A stretch of DNA of 64,000 nucleotides from Lachnospiraceae bacterium M18-1 (GTDB taxonomy: Bacteria > Bacillota > Clostridia > Lachnospirales > Lachnospiraceae): positions 186,001-250,000 of the forward strand of contig KE159612.1 in assembly GCA_000403295.2 (NCBI GenBank), given 5' to 3'. Positions 34,142-43,628 of the stretch are shown piece after piece (within the stretch, counting starts at the first letter, position 1; every line of letters begins with the position of its first letter). The notes below the pieces were generated by a model. That model saw only the letters and a program-made list of their open reading frames with translations, was not told where the DNA came from and made no database searches. The translations under genes and the position numbers were made by a program.

Positions 34142-36811
34142 ATGAATAACAATGAAGAAAAAAGAGAAAAAAAGAAGCAGAATCGAAGAAAGAAAGACAA
34201 AAGTTTTCCTCTGCTTCTTTCTATTATATTGATTTTCAGCATCTTCGGAGCAGTCATATTCTCCGTAGCACACAAGATTTCAGGAGAGATGTCGGATTCA
34301 GCCATTCAGAACCTGAGTGAGAGCCTGGAGCTGATGAAGGGGACGATAGAAGCCATCCTGCTGAAGGAAGCCGAGTTCCAGAAGCTTATTGCGCAGGAGA
34401 TCGCGGATATTGAGGATCCCGAGGGATTTGTCTGCGCTTACGACAGGAATCAGACTATGGTAAAGATGTCGCTGATATTCTCCGGGGAGGAAGAAGGCGT
34501 GTCCAATACCGGAGATATATTTACCGAGGAAGAGCTTGACTTTTCATCAGGAAAGAATATTGACGGACTGCCGATTTCCCAGTCTTATGTAAATTATATG
34601 GGCACGTGGGCTTATACGATCAAGTGTCCGGTGGAAAAAGACGGACGGGAGATTGCCGTGCTTTATATCGAATACGTGTATGATGCGCTTGACCGGTCGC
34701 TGCCGGATGGGTTCTACAACGGGCACGCCATGCTCTATATCATGGATACCAAGAGTGAACGTCTTGTCTTGAAGCCTAAGGGAATGGGCGAGCGGGATGC
34801 GGGGCATCTGAATCTGGAAGACTTTTACCGGGCCAACAATATCCTGGAAGAAGGACTCCGGGCAGAGGTTGCCGACTGTGTCAAGAACGGCGACAATATT
34901 TTGTTCTATCACGACATCCAGGGAAAAAGTGCTCTGAACTATATGTGGGCCGTGAACGAGGGGACGATCTACCTGATCGGATATGTGCCGATCGAGGCGA
35001 TACAGCAGGAAGGGCGCACCGTAAATCAGAACATTTTTATCGTGATCATGATCATGCTGGTCGCATTTTTCCTTTGCTGTACACTGTATTACCTCAACGA
35101 GAGGCAGCAGGAAAAGCTTCGGAAAGAGCGGGAGGCTGAACGGGAGATCCACAACCAGCGTCTGGCGGAAGCGCTACAGGCTGCGCAGATTGCGAGCAAC
35201 TCCAAGACCACCTTCCTGTCCAATATGTCGCATGATATCCGGACTCCGATGAATGCGGTCCTGGGATTTACTATGCTGCTTGCCAAGGATGCGGAAGATC
35301 CTGTAAAAGTAAGAGAGTATACGAAGAAGATCACTGCCTCAGGCCAGCACCTGCTCAGTCTTATCAATGATGTCCTTGATGTTTCCAAGATTGAGAGCGG
35401 GAAAGTGGTTCTTTCAGTTGAAGAATTTACCCTGAACGACCTGGTATCTTCCGTAGATGCGATCATACGTCCCATGGCACAGGAAAGAGCTCAGAGCTTT
35501 CACTTGGAAGTGACAGGCATCAGGCACGAATATTTGCTGGGGGATGAGACGAGGATCAATCAGATCCTGATCAACCTTCTCTCCAATTCTGTAAAATATA
35601 CGCCCGTGGGCGGCAGTATCTGGTTTCGGATCATCGGCCTGAAACAGCGTTCGAGCCAGTATGAGCGCATCAGGATCGAGGTGGAAGACAACGGCTACGG
35701 GATGACGCCGGAATACCTGGAAACCATCTTCGATGCATTTACCAGGGCAGAGAACAGCACCACGAATAAAGTCCAGGGAACAGGTCTCGGTATGGCCATC
35801 ACGAAAAATATTGTAGAACTCATGGGCGGGACGATCGACGTATCCAGTGAGGTGGATCAGGGAACGATCTTCAAGGTAGAACTGGAATTTCGTATACCGG
35901 AAGGCCTGGCTGACAGGCAGTTCTGGGAAAATTGCGGGATTTCCCGTATCCTGGTTGTGGACGGCGATGCGGAGACTGCCGAGAATATCCAGGCGCTGAT
36001 GAAGGATACCGGGATTCATGTGGATACCGTCTTCAGTGAAGAGGAAGCTCTGCGGCAGATTCGGGAATCCTGCCCTGCAGAGGAGGACAGTGCGCAGAAC
36101 GCGGAAACCAGCCTTGCGGAAGCTGCGGGTCCGCAGATTTCAGATAGTCATGCCGGCTATGATCTGCTCCTGCTGGACTGGAATGTGGCGGAGAGGGGCA
36201 GCATCCGTATTGCAAAACAGCTGCGGGAAATGCTTCCGCCAACGGTGCCGATTCTGCTTCTGGAATCTTACGAAGACGAAGGAATCGAGGAAGCATTCCA
36301 GATTGAGAATATGCAAATGCTCCCGAAGCCATTTTTTGTGTCGGCATTTAAAGAAAAGCTATTGGAAATGCAGAAAGGCGAAGTGGAAAAGACGATGTCG
36401 GACGACGCCGGAGATATGCCTCTGGAGGGACTCTGTTTCCTTGCTGCTGAAGACAATGAGATCAATGCGGAGATTTTGACGGAGATCCTCTCGATCGAAG
36501 GGGCAGGATGCGAAGTGGCTGAAAACGGTCAGGCGGCGGTAGAACGTTTTATGAATGCGGCGGAAGGCGAGTTTGACGCTATTCTTATGGACGTCCAGAT
36601 GCCGGTGATGAACGGCTACGACGCGACCCGGGTAATTCGGGCGATGGATCGGGAAGACGCGAGGACAATTCCGATCATCGCGATGACAGCCAATGCATTT
36701 GCGGAAGATGAAAAGGAAGCTCTGGAGGCAGGTATGAATGTCCATCTGGCAAAACCCATAGACGTTGAACTGCTGAAGAAGGTCATAAAGCAATATATAC
36801 AAAAGAAGTAA
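34142..36811 (+). CDS. hybrid sensor histidine kinase with two receiver domains
   Basis: This protein of about 889 residues has a very basic N-terminus and a first membrane helix (about 23-43). An outer sensor domain of about 250 residues (dCache-like pattern) and a second helix (about 296-316) follow. The HisKA domain has SNMSHDIRTPMNAVLGF (histidine near 364), and the ATPase domain has INLLSNSVKYTP, DNGYGM and GTGLGMAI. A first receiver (about 598-715, YDLLLLDWN) is divergent. The second (about 760-885) is complete, with LAAEDNEIN, LMDVQMPVMNGYD and the lysine in HLAKPID. It senses an outside signal and passes phosphate within one chain. GTG 34130 is an alternative start. The substrate-binding lipoprotein encoded next may be its partner. 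Confidence 0.92.
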   Translation: MNNNEEKREKKKQNRRKKDKSFPLLLSIILIFSIFGAVIFSVAHKISGEMSDSAIQNLSESLELMKGTIEAILLKEAEFQKLIAQEIADIEDPEGFVCAYDRNQTMVKMSLIFSGEEEGVSNTGDIFTEEELDFSSGKNIDGLPISQSYVNYMGTWAYTIKCPVEKDGREIAVLYIEYVYDALDRSLPDGFYNGHAMLYIMDTKSERLVLKPKGMGERDAGHLNLEDFYRANNILEEGLRAEVADCVKNGDNILFYHDIQGKSALNYMWAVNEGTIYLIGYVPIEAIQQEGRTVNQNIFIVIMIMLVAFFLCCTLYYLNERQQEKLRKEREAEREIHNQRLAEALQAAQIASNSKTTFLSNMSHDIRTPMNAVLGFTMLLAKDAEDPVKVREYTKKITASGQHLLSLINDVLDVSKIESGKVVLSVEEFTLNDLVSSVDAIIRPMAQERAQSFHLEVTGIRHEYLLGDETRINQILINLLSNSVKYTPVGGSIWFRIIGLKQRSSQYERIRIEVEDNGYGMTPEYLETIFDAFTRAENSTTNKVQGTGLGMAITKNIVELMGGTIDVSSEVDQGTIFKVELEFRIPEGLADRQFWENCGISRILVVDGDAETAENIQALMKDTGIHVDTVFSEEEALRQIRESCPAEEDSAQNAETSLAEAAGPQISDSHAGYDLLLLDWNVAERGSIRIAKQLREMLPPTVPILLLESYEDEGIEEAFQIENMQMLPKPFFVSAFKEKLLEMQKGEVEKTMSDDAGDMPLEGLCFLAAEDNEINAEILTEILSIEGAGCEVAENGQAAVERFMNAAEGEFDAILMDVQMPVMNGYDATRVIRAMDREDARTIPIIAMTANAFAEDEKEALEAGMNVHLAKPIDVELLKKVIKQYIQKK

Positions 36812-36946
36812 TCACAAATGAACACGGAGCGTAGCTGCAGGAGGTCAATGCCTGAAGAAAGACCACCTTAAAACAGTGAAAAGCGATGTCAGGGAAGAAT
36901 CCCGGAAGTAAATGATACTTACAATTGTCAGGGAGGGGACTTGAGA

Positions 36947-38257
36947 ATGAAAGCAAATCATAAACTAAGAGAGGGAACCGCACTGTTTCTGGCAGGAATC
37001 ACAATCCTTACTATGTCTGCCTGTGTGGGCAAAAAGGATATCGACAAAAATCTGATCAAAAATGAGAAAGAAGAAAAAAAGGTAGTAAACCTGTTCGGCC
37101 CTATGGAAAAATCAAAGCCAAATGCAAAGAATGCGGCGAGAAGTGCATTTGATAAGACGGTTTCCATGGCAGAAAAGGAATTGGGACTGACCGTTGAGTA
37201 TAGGACCTATACGGCAGAAGACTACGAGGACAGGACTTATGATGAAGTGGGGCTTGACCGTGTCCGAAATAATATGGATGACCTGTATCTGCTGAATCCG
37301 GATACGATCCAGATATTGGGAGAGGAAGGCCATCTTCTGGATCTGTCTGATCTGGAATGTGTAAAGAATCTGAAAGATGTTGTAAAAACGGCAAATATGG
37401 TAGACGGCAAGCTGGTAGCCATTCCCCAGGAGGTTGTGGCTAATGGACTGTTTGTCAATAAAGATCTGTTTGACAAGTATAAGCTAGAACTTCCGGAGAC
37501 CCCGGAAGACCTGCTGGAATGCTGCCGGGTATTCCAGGAAAATGGGATTGAGACCCCCATCGGAGCAAATCGCTGGTGGCTGGAAAACATTGTATTTGCT
37601 CAGGCATACGCGGATCTGTACAATGGGGGAAACACGGAGGCCGAGATAGAAGCTCTGAATAATGGGGAAAGCAAATACAGCGATTATATGCGTCCAGGCT
37701 TTGAATATCTGCAGAAATTGATCGACCTTGGATACATTGATGCAGAGAAGGCTTATGTATCTGAGGCGATTGATGGGGAAGGACCGGACTTCCTGGCACA
37801 GAAGACCCCGATCGTAATGGCATACTGGAGTGCGGCGAACAGCGGGACCTCTTACGGGAATCCTGATTTTGAAATGAAAGTGATCGGATTTCCAAGCAGC
37901 CGCGGCCCGATGCCGGTCGTGTCGATGACAGGATATGGGATTGGCGCAAACGCAGAGCATGTGGAAGATGCAAAGAAGGTTCTGGACATTGTCCTTTCCG
38001 ATGAAGCGCTGCAGCTCTACTCGGAACATAACAAAGTGATCTCACCGTCCAAAAATGTGGAGGTTGAATGTATTGACGCGTTAAAGCCGCTGAATGACAG
38101 GCTTCAGGAGAATGTGTATGTACTTGGCTCCAATGCCGGAATGAAGGTGGAGCAGTGGGGAAATACCTGCCTGATCGTCCGAAAGCTCCTGGGAGGCGCT
38201 ACTGTCGATGAATGCATGGCAGAGTTCGATAGGCTCCAGGAGGAATCTCTGAAGTAA
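36947..38257 (+). CDS. extracellular solute-binding lipoprotein (family 1)
   Basis: This 436-residue protein has a lipoprotein signal peptide (basic start, LFLAGITILTMSAC with the lipobox cysteine near 27) and a family 1 solute-binding fold (LYLLNPDTIQILGEEGHLLD, VAIPQEVVANGLFVNKDLFD, PIGANRWWLENIVFAQAYAD, a MTGYGIGANAEHVEDAKKVL segment). Such proteins bring sugars or oligosaccharides to ABC importers, but no permease or ATPase genes follow. Its position directly after a membrane sensor kinase suggests it may present a ligand to that sensor. GGGAGGGG is 8 bases before ATG 36947; an in-frame TTG lies 6 bases earlier. Confidence 0.9.
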   Translation: MKANHKLREGTALFLAGITILTMSACVGKKDIDKNLIKNEKEEKKVVNLFGPMEKSKPNAKNAARSAFDKTVSMAEKELGLTVEYRTYTAEDYEDRTYDEVGLDRVRNNMDDLYLLNPDTIQILGEEGHLLDLSDLECVKNLKDVVKTANMVDGKLVAIPQEVVANGLFVNKDLFDKYKLELPETPEDLLECCRVFQENGIETPIGANRWWLENIVFAQAYADLYNGGNTEAEIEALNNGESKYSDYMRPGFEYLQKLIDLGYIDAEKAYVSEAIDGEGPDFLAQKTPIVMAYWSAANSGTSYGNPDFEMKVIGFPSSRGPMPVVSMTGYGIGANAEHVEDAKKVLDIVLSDEALQLYSEHNKVISPSKNVEVECIDALKPLNDRLQENVYVLGSNAGMKVEQWGNTCLIVRKLLGGATVDECMAEFDRLQEESLK

Positions 38258-38345
38258 AGACACTTGTAAATCTTGCATCCATGCGAAGCAATAAGCGGGG
38301 CTGCTTTGGCGGCTGCCGCGCGGGATTTGACATAGAAAGGATCAC

Positions 38346-39278
38346 ATGATGCCCAATATATATAAAGGAACCTTGGAGTTAATTGGAAATACCCCTCTTG
38401 TGGAAGTCATAAACATAGAAAAAAAGCTGGGCCTGGAGGCTGAAGTCCTGGTAAAGCTGGAATATTTCAATCCGGCAGGAAGTGTAAAGGACCGTGTGGC
38501 TAAAGCCATGATCGAGGATGCGGAGAAAAGGGGCATCTTAAAGCAAGGGTCCGTGCTCATAGAACCCACATCAGGAAATACAGGGATCGGCCTTGCGTCG
38601 ATTGCGGCAGTCAAAGGCTACAGGATCATCCTGACCATGCCGGAGACTATGAGCATAGAGAGAAGAAATATCTTAAAAGCATATGGAGCGGAGCTGGTAC
38701 TGACAGACGGTGCGCTGGGCATGCAAGGCGCCATCGACAAGGCGGAGGAGCTGGCAAAGGAGATCCCTGACAGCTTTATCCCGGGACAGTTTGTAAATCC
38801 GGCCAATTCCGCTGTACACAGAAAGACCACAGGTCCTGAGATCTGGAATGACACGGACGGAAAGATAGATTACTTTGTGGCAGGAGTAGGGACCGGCGGT
38901 ACCCTGACGGGAACCGGCGAATATCTCAGATCACAGAACGAAAATATCAGGATCATTGCAGTGGAACCCGCAGACTCGCCGATGCTTTCCGAAGGAAAAG
39001 GCGGCGCCCATAAGATCCAGGGAATCGGCGCAGGATTTATCCCGGAGGTACTCAACACGGAAATCTATGACGAGATCATTACAGTTGAAAGCGATGATGC
39101 GTTCGAGGCAGCAAAGCTCCTGGCCAAAAACGAAGGGGTCCTGACGGGAATTTCTTCAGGCGCGGCGCTGCATGCAGCACTTCTGCTGGCGAAACGTCCG
39201 GAAAACAAAGGGAAGACCATTGTTGCGTTACTTCCTGATACGGCGGACCGCTATTATTCGACCCCGTTATTCGGATAA
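38346..39278 (+). CDS. cysK: cysteine synthase (O-acetylserine sulfhydrylase)
   Basis: This protein of about 310 residues is a PLP fold type II enzyme. The lysine that holds PLP lies in NPAGSVKDRVA (near 45), the substrate loop is PTSGNTGIG (near 75), the phosphate cradle is GVGTGGTLTGTG (near 180), and the C-terminal SSGAALHAAL and LLPDTADRYYST are all present. It makes cysteine from O-acetylserine and sulfide. No serine acetyltransferase gene is next to it. ATG 38346 and 38349 are both possible after GAAAGG. A bidirectional terminator separates it from csrA. Confidence 0.94.
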   Translation: MMPNIYKGTLELIGNTPLVEVINIEKKLGLEAEVLVKLEYFNPAGSVKDRVAKAMIEDAEKRGILKQGSVLIEPTSGNTGIGLASIAAVKGYRIILTMPETMSIERRNILKAYGAELVLTDGALGMQGAIDKAEELAKEIPDSFIPGQFVNPANSAVHRKTTGPEIWNDTDGKIDYFVAGVGTGGTLTGTGEYLRSQNENIRIIAVEPADSPMLSEGKGGAHKIQGIGAGFIPEVLNTEIYDEIITVESDDAFEAAKLLAKNEGVLTGISSGAALHAALLLAKRPENKGKTIVALLPDTADRYYSTPLFG

Positions 39279-39279
39279 A

Positions 39280-39387
39280 AAATCATAGTGCTGTCTGGAA
39301 TGTCTGTATTTTTTGTATAGTGAAATCTATCAGATATCGCATCATATACGGAATACAAATTTCATTCCCGGCAGCACTATTTTTTAC
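39280..39387. terminator. bidirectional terminator between cysK and csrA
   Basis: AGTGCTGTCTGGAATG (39287-39302) pairs with CATTCCCGGCAGCACT (39363-39378) at 14 of 16 positions. The stem has A6 on its left and T6 on its right, so transcripts of the two convergent genes can both end here. Confidence 0.7.
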
Positions 39388-39605
39388 TTCTGTTTTAAAA
39401 TTTTATCGAGCATCTCTTTCGAGATGGTCTGGGAGGCGGCCTGGTTTTCAGCGGCTGCTTCTACCAGTTCTGTACGGAGAACCGGTATTTCCTTGGGGGC
39501 ATCGATCGCAAGCTTCACCCAGTCTGTTCCCGTATCAACGATCGTCAATGTAATATTGTTATTAATAGTAAGGGACTGTCCTTTACGGCGTTGTAATATG
39601 AGCAT
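39384..39605 (-). CDS. csrA: carbon storage regulator CsrA
   Basis: This 73-residue RNA-binding protein has the CsrA beta strands MLILQRRKGQSLTINNNITL and VKLAIDAPKEIPVLRTEL, with the GxxRxE-like RNA face (VLRTELVE). In Firmicutes it represses flagellin translation and is held by FliW. Its start follows the fliW stop by one base, which links their expression. The C-terminal tail (AAAENQAASQTISKEML) is slightly longer than in enteric CsrA, as is usual in FliW-regulated forms. Confidence 0.96.
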   Translation of the reverse strand: MLILQRRKGQSLTINNNITLTIVDTGTDWVKLAIDAPKEIPVLRTELVEAAAENQAASQTISKEMLDKILKQK

Positions 39606-39606
39606 G

Positions 39607-40050
39607 CTATGATTCCTCCTTTATCATGTCTCCAAGCACATGCCGGAATGTATATTCCGACTGATCCAGAATGATCTGCCTGGCCTGACGGGTCCGTGCA
39701 TTGACAACGAGAGGCGCTTTCAGGTTAACAGTAGATTCTGCCACGGAATCACGCATGACACAGACTACATAATAGGAGAGATCCTCAGAAGCTTTTGCAT
39801 CCAGTTCTCTCAAATCCTCGTCAGATAAAGAAGGAGAATAATCATCACGTATTCCAAAGGGATTCATCAGTATAAAAGAAAGAGTTTCATCCTCCAGACT
39901 CTGCAGAGAGATCAGGGAGTCGCTGTCTTCATGAAAAGGAATCGGAAGATATTCCGTATATGCTTCAAATCCAATCAGTCCATTTATAATATGAATGGCT
40001 TCATTTTTCTCATATGAAACTTGTCCAAAATATTTTGCATTAATATCCAA
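39607..40050 (-). CDS. fliW: flagellar assembly factor FliW
   Basis: The 147-residue product shows the FliW pattern: YFGQVSYEKNEAIHIINGLI, GFEAYTEYLPIPFHEDSDSL, SLQSLEDETLSFILMNPFGI and LKAPLVVNARTRQARQIIL. FliW binds CsrA and flagellin in turn, so free flagellin sets CsrA activity. The order fliW-csrA at the end of the flgM operon is the same as in Bacillus subtilis. AGGAGGTATG lies directly upstream. Confidence 0.96.
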   Translation of the reverse strand: MDINAKYFGQVSYEKNEAIHIINGLIGFEAYTEYLPIPFHEDSDSLISLQSLEDETLSFILMNPFGIRDDYSPSLSDEDLRELDAKASEDLSYYVVCVMRDSVAESTVNLKAPLVVNARTRQARQIILDQSEYTFRHVLGDMIKEES

Positions 40051-40159
40051 TTATATCATACCTCCTGGTAAACGATGTAAAGCATAACAGCAGGCAGCAG
40101 ATCTGCCTGGCGCGCAGACTGTCCTCTGCCTGCGCAGCCGCTGTTCTGAATAGTTAAAA

Positions 40160-40185
40160 ATATAAGGGCTTTTTCAAGCCCTTAC
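40160..40185 (-). terminator. hairpin overlapping the end of the DUF6470 gene
   Basis: On the minus strand AAGGGCTTGAAAAAGCCCTT is followed by ATATTTTTAA. The stem (40164-40171 with 40076+100-aligned 40176-40183) overlaps the stop codon. It may cut transcription ahead of fliW-csrA in part, or act as a processing site. Confidence 0.5.
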
Positions 40186-40779
40186 ATCTACTGGTTCGTA
40201 ATCCGGATTTGCACTCGGCGGTACATAGATCGGACCGCCTACATATTCAATCAATACCTCAGGACGCTGAGTAATGGACATTTCGATATTACCCGGAATA
40301 AATTCGAAATTACCGTTAGCTACCTTCAGATCAAAATTCAGCTTATCCATCTCATAATTAATCGTCAGATCGGGAGCTTCGTAGCTGATATCCACAGGAG
40401 CGGACGGAGTAAATCCAAGCTGAAACTCTCCGGTAGGCTGAGCAGTTCTCTGCTGCATGATCTGCCCGATCACATCCTGCCCAATGTCTGCTTTTAATAA
40501 AAGCTGACCTTCCTGCGCCAATTGAGCAGTGGCATTGTAAGCTGCCTGCTGTCCCTTCTGTGCTGCCTGCTTTACACTTGTCGTCGTAGTAGGCACGACA
40601 GAATTTCTTGCCTGAAATGAATCCAGCTTCAGTTTTACAGGACGGCTCTTGATAGACAGCCCGCCATCATTTTTATGAATTTCCAATTCAGCGCTGGAAC
40701 GCGAATATTCCAGCCGGGCATTATTGATCTTCAACTCATATTGAATGGGAACTGTCGTAATCTGAATGAGTTGATTCAT
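40174..40779 (-). CDS. DUF6470 family protein (YviE-like)
   Basis: This 201-residue protein matches DUF6470/YviE in its start (LIQITTVPIQYELKINNARL), the middle SRPVKLKLDSFQARNSV and the basic-acidic beta repeats before YVGGPIYVPPSANPDY. YviE lies at the same place (between flgL and fliW) in the Bacillus flgM operon. Its function is not established; its repeated beta strands and a helical AAQKGQQAAYNATAQLAQEG insert suggest a structural or assembly role. AGGGAGG precedes the start. Confidence 0.88.
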   Translation of the reverse strand: MNQLIQITTVPIQYELKINNARLEYSRSSAELEIHKNDGGLSIKSRPVKLKLDSFQARNSVVPTTTTSVKQAAQKGQQAAYNATAQLAQEGQLLLKADIGQDVIGQIMQQRTAQPTGEFQLGFTPSAPVDISYEAPDLTINYEMDKLNFDLKVANGNFEFIPGNIEMSITQRPEVLIEYVGGPIYVPPSANPDYEPVDVRA

Positions 40780-40809
40780 AAGTTTTCCTCCCTTCTCTCA
40801 TATTTTTAA

Positions 40810-41838
40810 CTAACTCATGTAATCAATAAACGAAGGCGTCAAAATATTATTTCCGACTTTTAATGAAGCATTATAAACATACTGAGCCCAGGAGAAATCC
40901 ATGATCGCTTCCGCCATGTCTACATTTACTACATTTTCATAATCTTCCGCAAGCTGAATTTCATTATTCTCCAGTCTCTCCTTGGTGGTAGCCAAAAATT
41001 CTGTCTGAGTACCAAGGATCGTAACTTGTGAAAGAAGATCGTTACGTCCATCTTCAAACTTTGTTACAAGATCTTTATATTTGTCATAGTCAAAATCTTC
41101 TTTTTCCAGTTCATCTGCAACCATTCCGGCAAGAAGGATCATATTTTTGGGATCATTGTCCTTATCGACTCCGTATCCAACCAGATTGATTCCGGGAAGA
41201 GCCGTATTAAAAGCAGTAGCAGGATCTATTTTGTACGCGCCCTGGCCTCCTGCAGCATCGGTCACATCAAGCCCGAATCCCAGATCGACAAAATGCGTAT
41301 CTTTGGATAATTCCTCCAGGGCCGCCTGGTTATTAGGATCCGATACATCTACGCCGCGGTACTTCAGCACCTGCTTGCCGTTAACTGTTTCCAGAGTAAA
41401 AGGAAGATTTTTGGCATCACTTCCGCCAAATACATATTCATCCCCATAAGTGGCATTCAGGGAAAGCAGCATGCTCTGCTGAGCGCCTCTCCATGCATCG
41501 GCATAGGTTTTCCTTGTTTCCTTGGAGCCATTGGTACCGTTCATTCCTTCAATTCCGTACTGCTTTGCCAGGACCAGCGCAATATTACTGATCTGCATTG
41601 CGGAATCTTCCTGTGCGTTCTGGTGTGACTGAATATCGTCTACCGTCTCCAGATAATCGTTATTCTTTGCGTATTTCCTCTCCAGTGAAGTAGCACGCAG
41701 CGCACTGGAAGGATCCTCAGCCGTACTCATATATTTCCGCCGAGTCATGACCCGGCTTCTCATCGTATCCAGATTCTTCATAGAAGTGGAAAGGTTTTTA
41801 TTATAATTTCTTAAAATGGCATTGGTTGTAATCCTCAT
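40810..41838 (-). CDS. flgL: flagellar hook-associated protein 3 FlgL
   Basis: This 342-residue flagellin-like junction protein has the conserved N-terminal helix (MRITTNAILRNYNKNLSTSM, SAEDPSSALRATSLERKY) and C-terminal helix (NNEIQLAEDYENVVNVDMAE, AIMDFSWAQYVYNASLKVGN). The two pack together between hook and filament. The start follows GAGGAGG, and it is 14 bases after flgK. Length is within the usual range. Confidence 0.95.
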   Translation of the reverse strand: MRITTNAILRNYNKNLSTSMKNLDTMRSRVMTRRKYMSTAEDPSSALRATSLERKYAKNNDYLETVDDIQSHQNAQEDSAMQISNIALVLAKQYGIEGMNGTNGSKETRKTYADAWRGAQQSMLLSLNATYGDEYVFGGSDAKNLPFTLETVNGKQVLKYRGVDVSDPNNQAALEELSKDTHFVDLGFGLDVTDAAGGQGAYKIDPATAFNTALPGINLVGYGVDKDNDPKNMILLAGMVADELEKEDFDYDKYKDLVTKFEDGRNDLLSQVTILGTQTEFLATTKERLENNEIQLAEDYENVVNVDMAEAIMDFSWAQYVYNASLKVGNNILTPSFIDYMS

Positions 41839-41852
41839 TTTAAACCTCCTCT

Positions 41853-43586
41853 TTATCTTCCGACTACGCCGGTTCCATTGATCAATTTGTCAAGCATCTC
41901 GTCCAGAGTCGTCATAAGCCTTGCGGCTGCACTGTAGGACTTATTATAATGCAGCAGGTTCATACCCTCTTCGTCAAGCTGTACGCCTGAGATACCGTCT
42001 CTGGAATTAGCAGTCTGGTTCAGGACAGTGATCTGATTATCCAGTGTTGTAGTCATGGATGAAAGATCAATACCAAGGGTTGATTCAATATTTGCAAAGC
42101 AGCTGTAGAATGTTCCTGTATAGAACCTTACGTCCATTCCCGGCTTTGTGACGCTGTCTGAAGAGAAAGCATATTCTTTAGAAAGCATATTGATCATGTT
42201 CTCAATATTTTCACTGGCCGTAGAACCAATCACCCCATCTACCATATTATTGGAATTGGTGATTCCATAAGAACCTTCCAGCCAGCCGGTCGCCACCTTG
42301 ATATTCAGCGCCGTAAAGCCCTTTCCAGGTTCGATCTCTTCGAAAAGAGGACGATCTTCCTTGTTTTGAGAATAAACCGGTTTCAAAGTTTTTGGATCGC
42401 CGGTAAATTCAGCAGGAGTAGTTGTAGTAGTAGGATCATCCGTATAATATTTATCGTTTTCATCCTTATATACGGTAACGCCAGGATTTGCCGGATCCGT
42501 AAACTTAAAATACTCCTTGCCTGTGTTGTTATCTTTTACCTTTTCCTGCACAATAGCCGCATTCGCATTATTAAACTCTGTTGCGAACTTTTCAACCAGT
42601 GAATCAAGGACTTTTTCATAATATCCGATGCCTTTGAAGTCTGTGTCATCAAAATCGCCGGACTTGTTCAGGAAGTCAAGAGTCCCCTTCAGCGTGCCTT
42701 CGGTAAGCTTATCTGTAAAGTCATTTGTGAATCCATCTGCATCGGTAAGAGTCAGAGTAACCGGCTGCCCGGAGATATCTGTCCGGAACTGCCCATAACG
42801 TCCGTCATCGATCAGGTTATGGGTCACACCGTCTGAATCTGTAAAGGAAACCTTCATAACCTGCACGGAATAGCCTTCCCCGATATTCTTCTGCTTATAA
42901 GATACATTGATCGGGAGGTAGCTTCCAAGCTCATCTAACAGACGGTTCCTCTCATCCATCAGCTCCAGTGCAGGATTCCCAAGAATCTGGCTGTTTTTAA
43001 TGTTGGTGTTCAGCTCGGCAATATTTTTCAAAGTTCCGTTCAGGTCTTTGATATCTGTAGACTGGAAATTCTCCTGTGCATCTGTACGGATATCCTGAAG
43101 AGAAACAGCCTTTTCACGGAGCAGATTCACGATGATCTGCATTCTGGAACGTACAACCGTATCATTTTCTTTTGTATATCCGTCAGGCTTGGATAACGTC
43201 TGAAGTGCATTGCTGAGATTGATAAAAGCATCACGGATACCGGATGTGGTACTCTCATCAAAAGAAACCTGCAGCTTCTCCAAACCTGCAGCATGTGCAT
43301 CTGTTGTTCCAAGCTTGGCAATCTGAGAACGGTACTGAGCGTCCAGGAACGGATCGCGAAGCTGTGATATTCCCGTGATATCAACACCATAACCGACTCT
43401 TGCACTGTTAGATGAATTATAGATACTGCCGTTTCTCATGTTTAAACTGGCAATGTCAAGACGCTGTCTTGTATATCCCTCTGTATTAAGGTTTGCAATA
43501 TTCTGTCCGGTAACGTCAATGGCGCGCTGGCTGGCTGCCATACCCAGCTGAGCGGTGGTGAGACCGGCAAATGTAGAACGAATCAT
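41853..43586 (-). CDS. flgK: flagellar hook-associated protein 1 FlgK
   Basis: This 577-residue protein has the FlgK N-terminus (STFAGLTTAQLGMAASQRAI, DVTGQNIANLNTEGYTRQRL) and C-terminus (GVQLDEEGMNLLHYNKSYSA, AARLMTTLDEMLDKLINGTG). These form the coiled shell of the first hook-filament junction. The middle (about 330-420) carries a D/K/T-rich, surface-variable insert with TDDPTTTTTPAEF. AGGAGGAGG lies upstream. It is in the minus-strand flgM operon. Confidence 0.96.
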   Translation of the reverse strand: MIRSTFAGLTTAQLGMAASQRAIDVTGQNIANLNTEGYTRQRLDIASLNMRNGSIYNSSNSARVGYGVDITGISQLRDPFLDAQYRSQIAKLGTTDAHAAGLEKLQVSFDESTTSGIRDAFINLSNALQTLSKPDGYTKENDTVVRSRMQIIVNLLREKAVSLQDIRTDAQENFQSTDIKDLNGTLKNIAELNTNIKNSQILGNPALELMDERNRLLDELGSYLPINVSYKQKNIGEGYSVQVMKVSFTDSDGVTHNLIDDGRYGQFRTDISGQPVTLTLTDADGFTNDFTDKLTEGTLKGTLDFLNKSGDFDDTDFKGIGYYEKVLDSLVEKFATEFNNANAAIVQEKVKDNNTGKEYFKFTDPANPGVTVYKDENDKYYTDDPTTTTTPAEFTGDPKTLKPVYSQNKEDRPLFEEIEPGKGFTALNIKVATGWLEGSYGITNSNNMVDGVIGSTASENIENMINMLSKEYAFSSDSVTKPGMDVRFYTGTFYSCFANIESTLGIDLSSMTTTLDNQITVLNQTANSRDGISGVQLDEEGMNLLHYNKSYSAAARLMTTLDEMLDKLINGTGVVGR

Positions 43587-43628
43587 AAAGTGGTTCCTCC
43601 TCCTAATTGTAATAAACGAATCAGTTCT

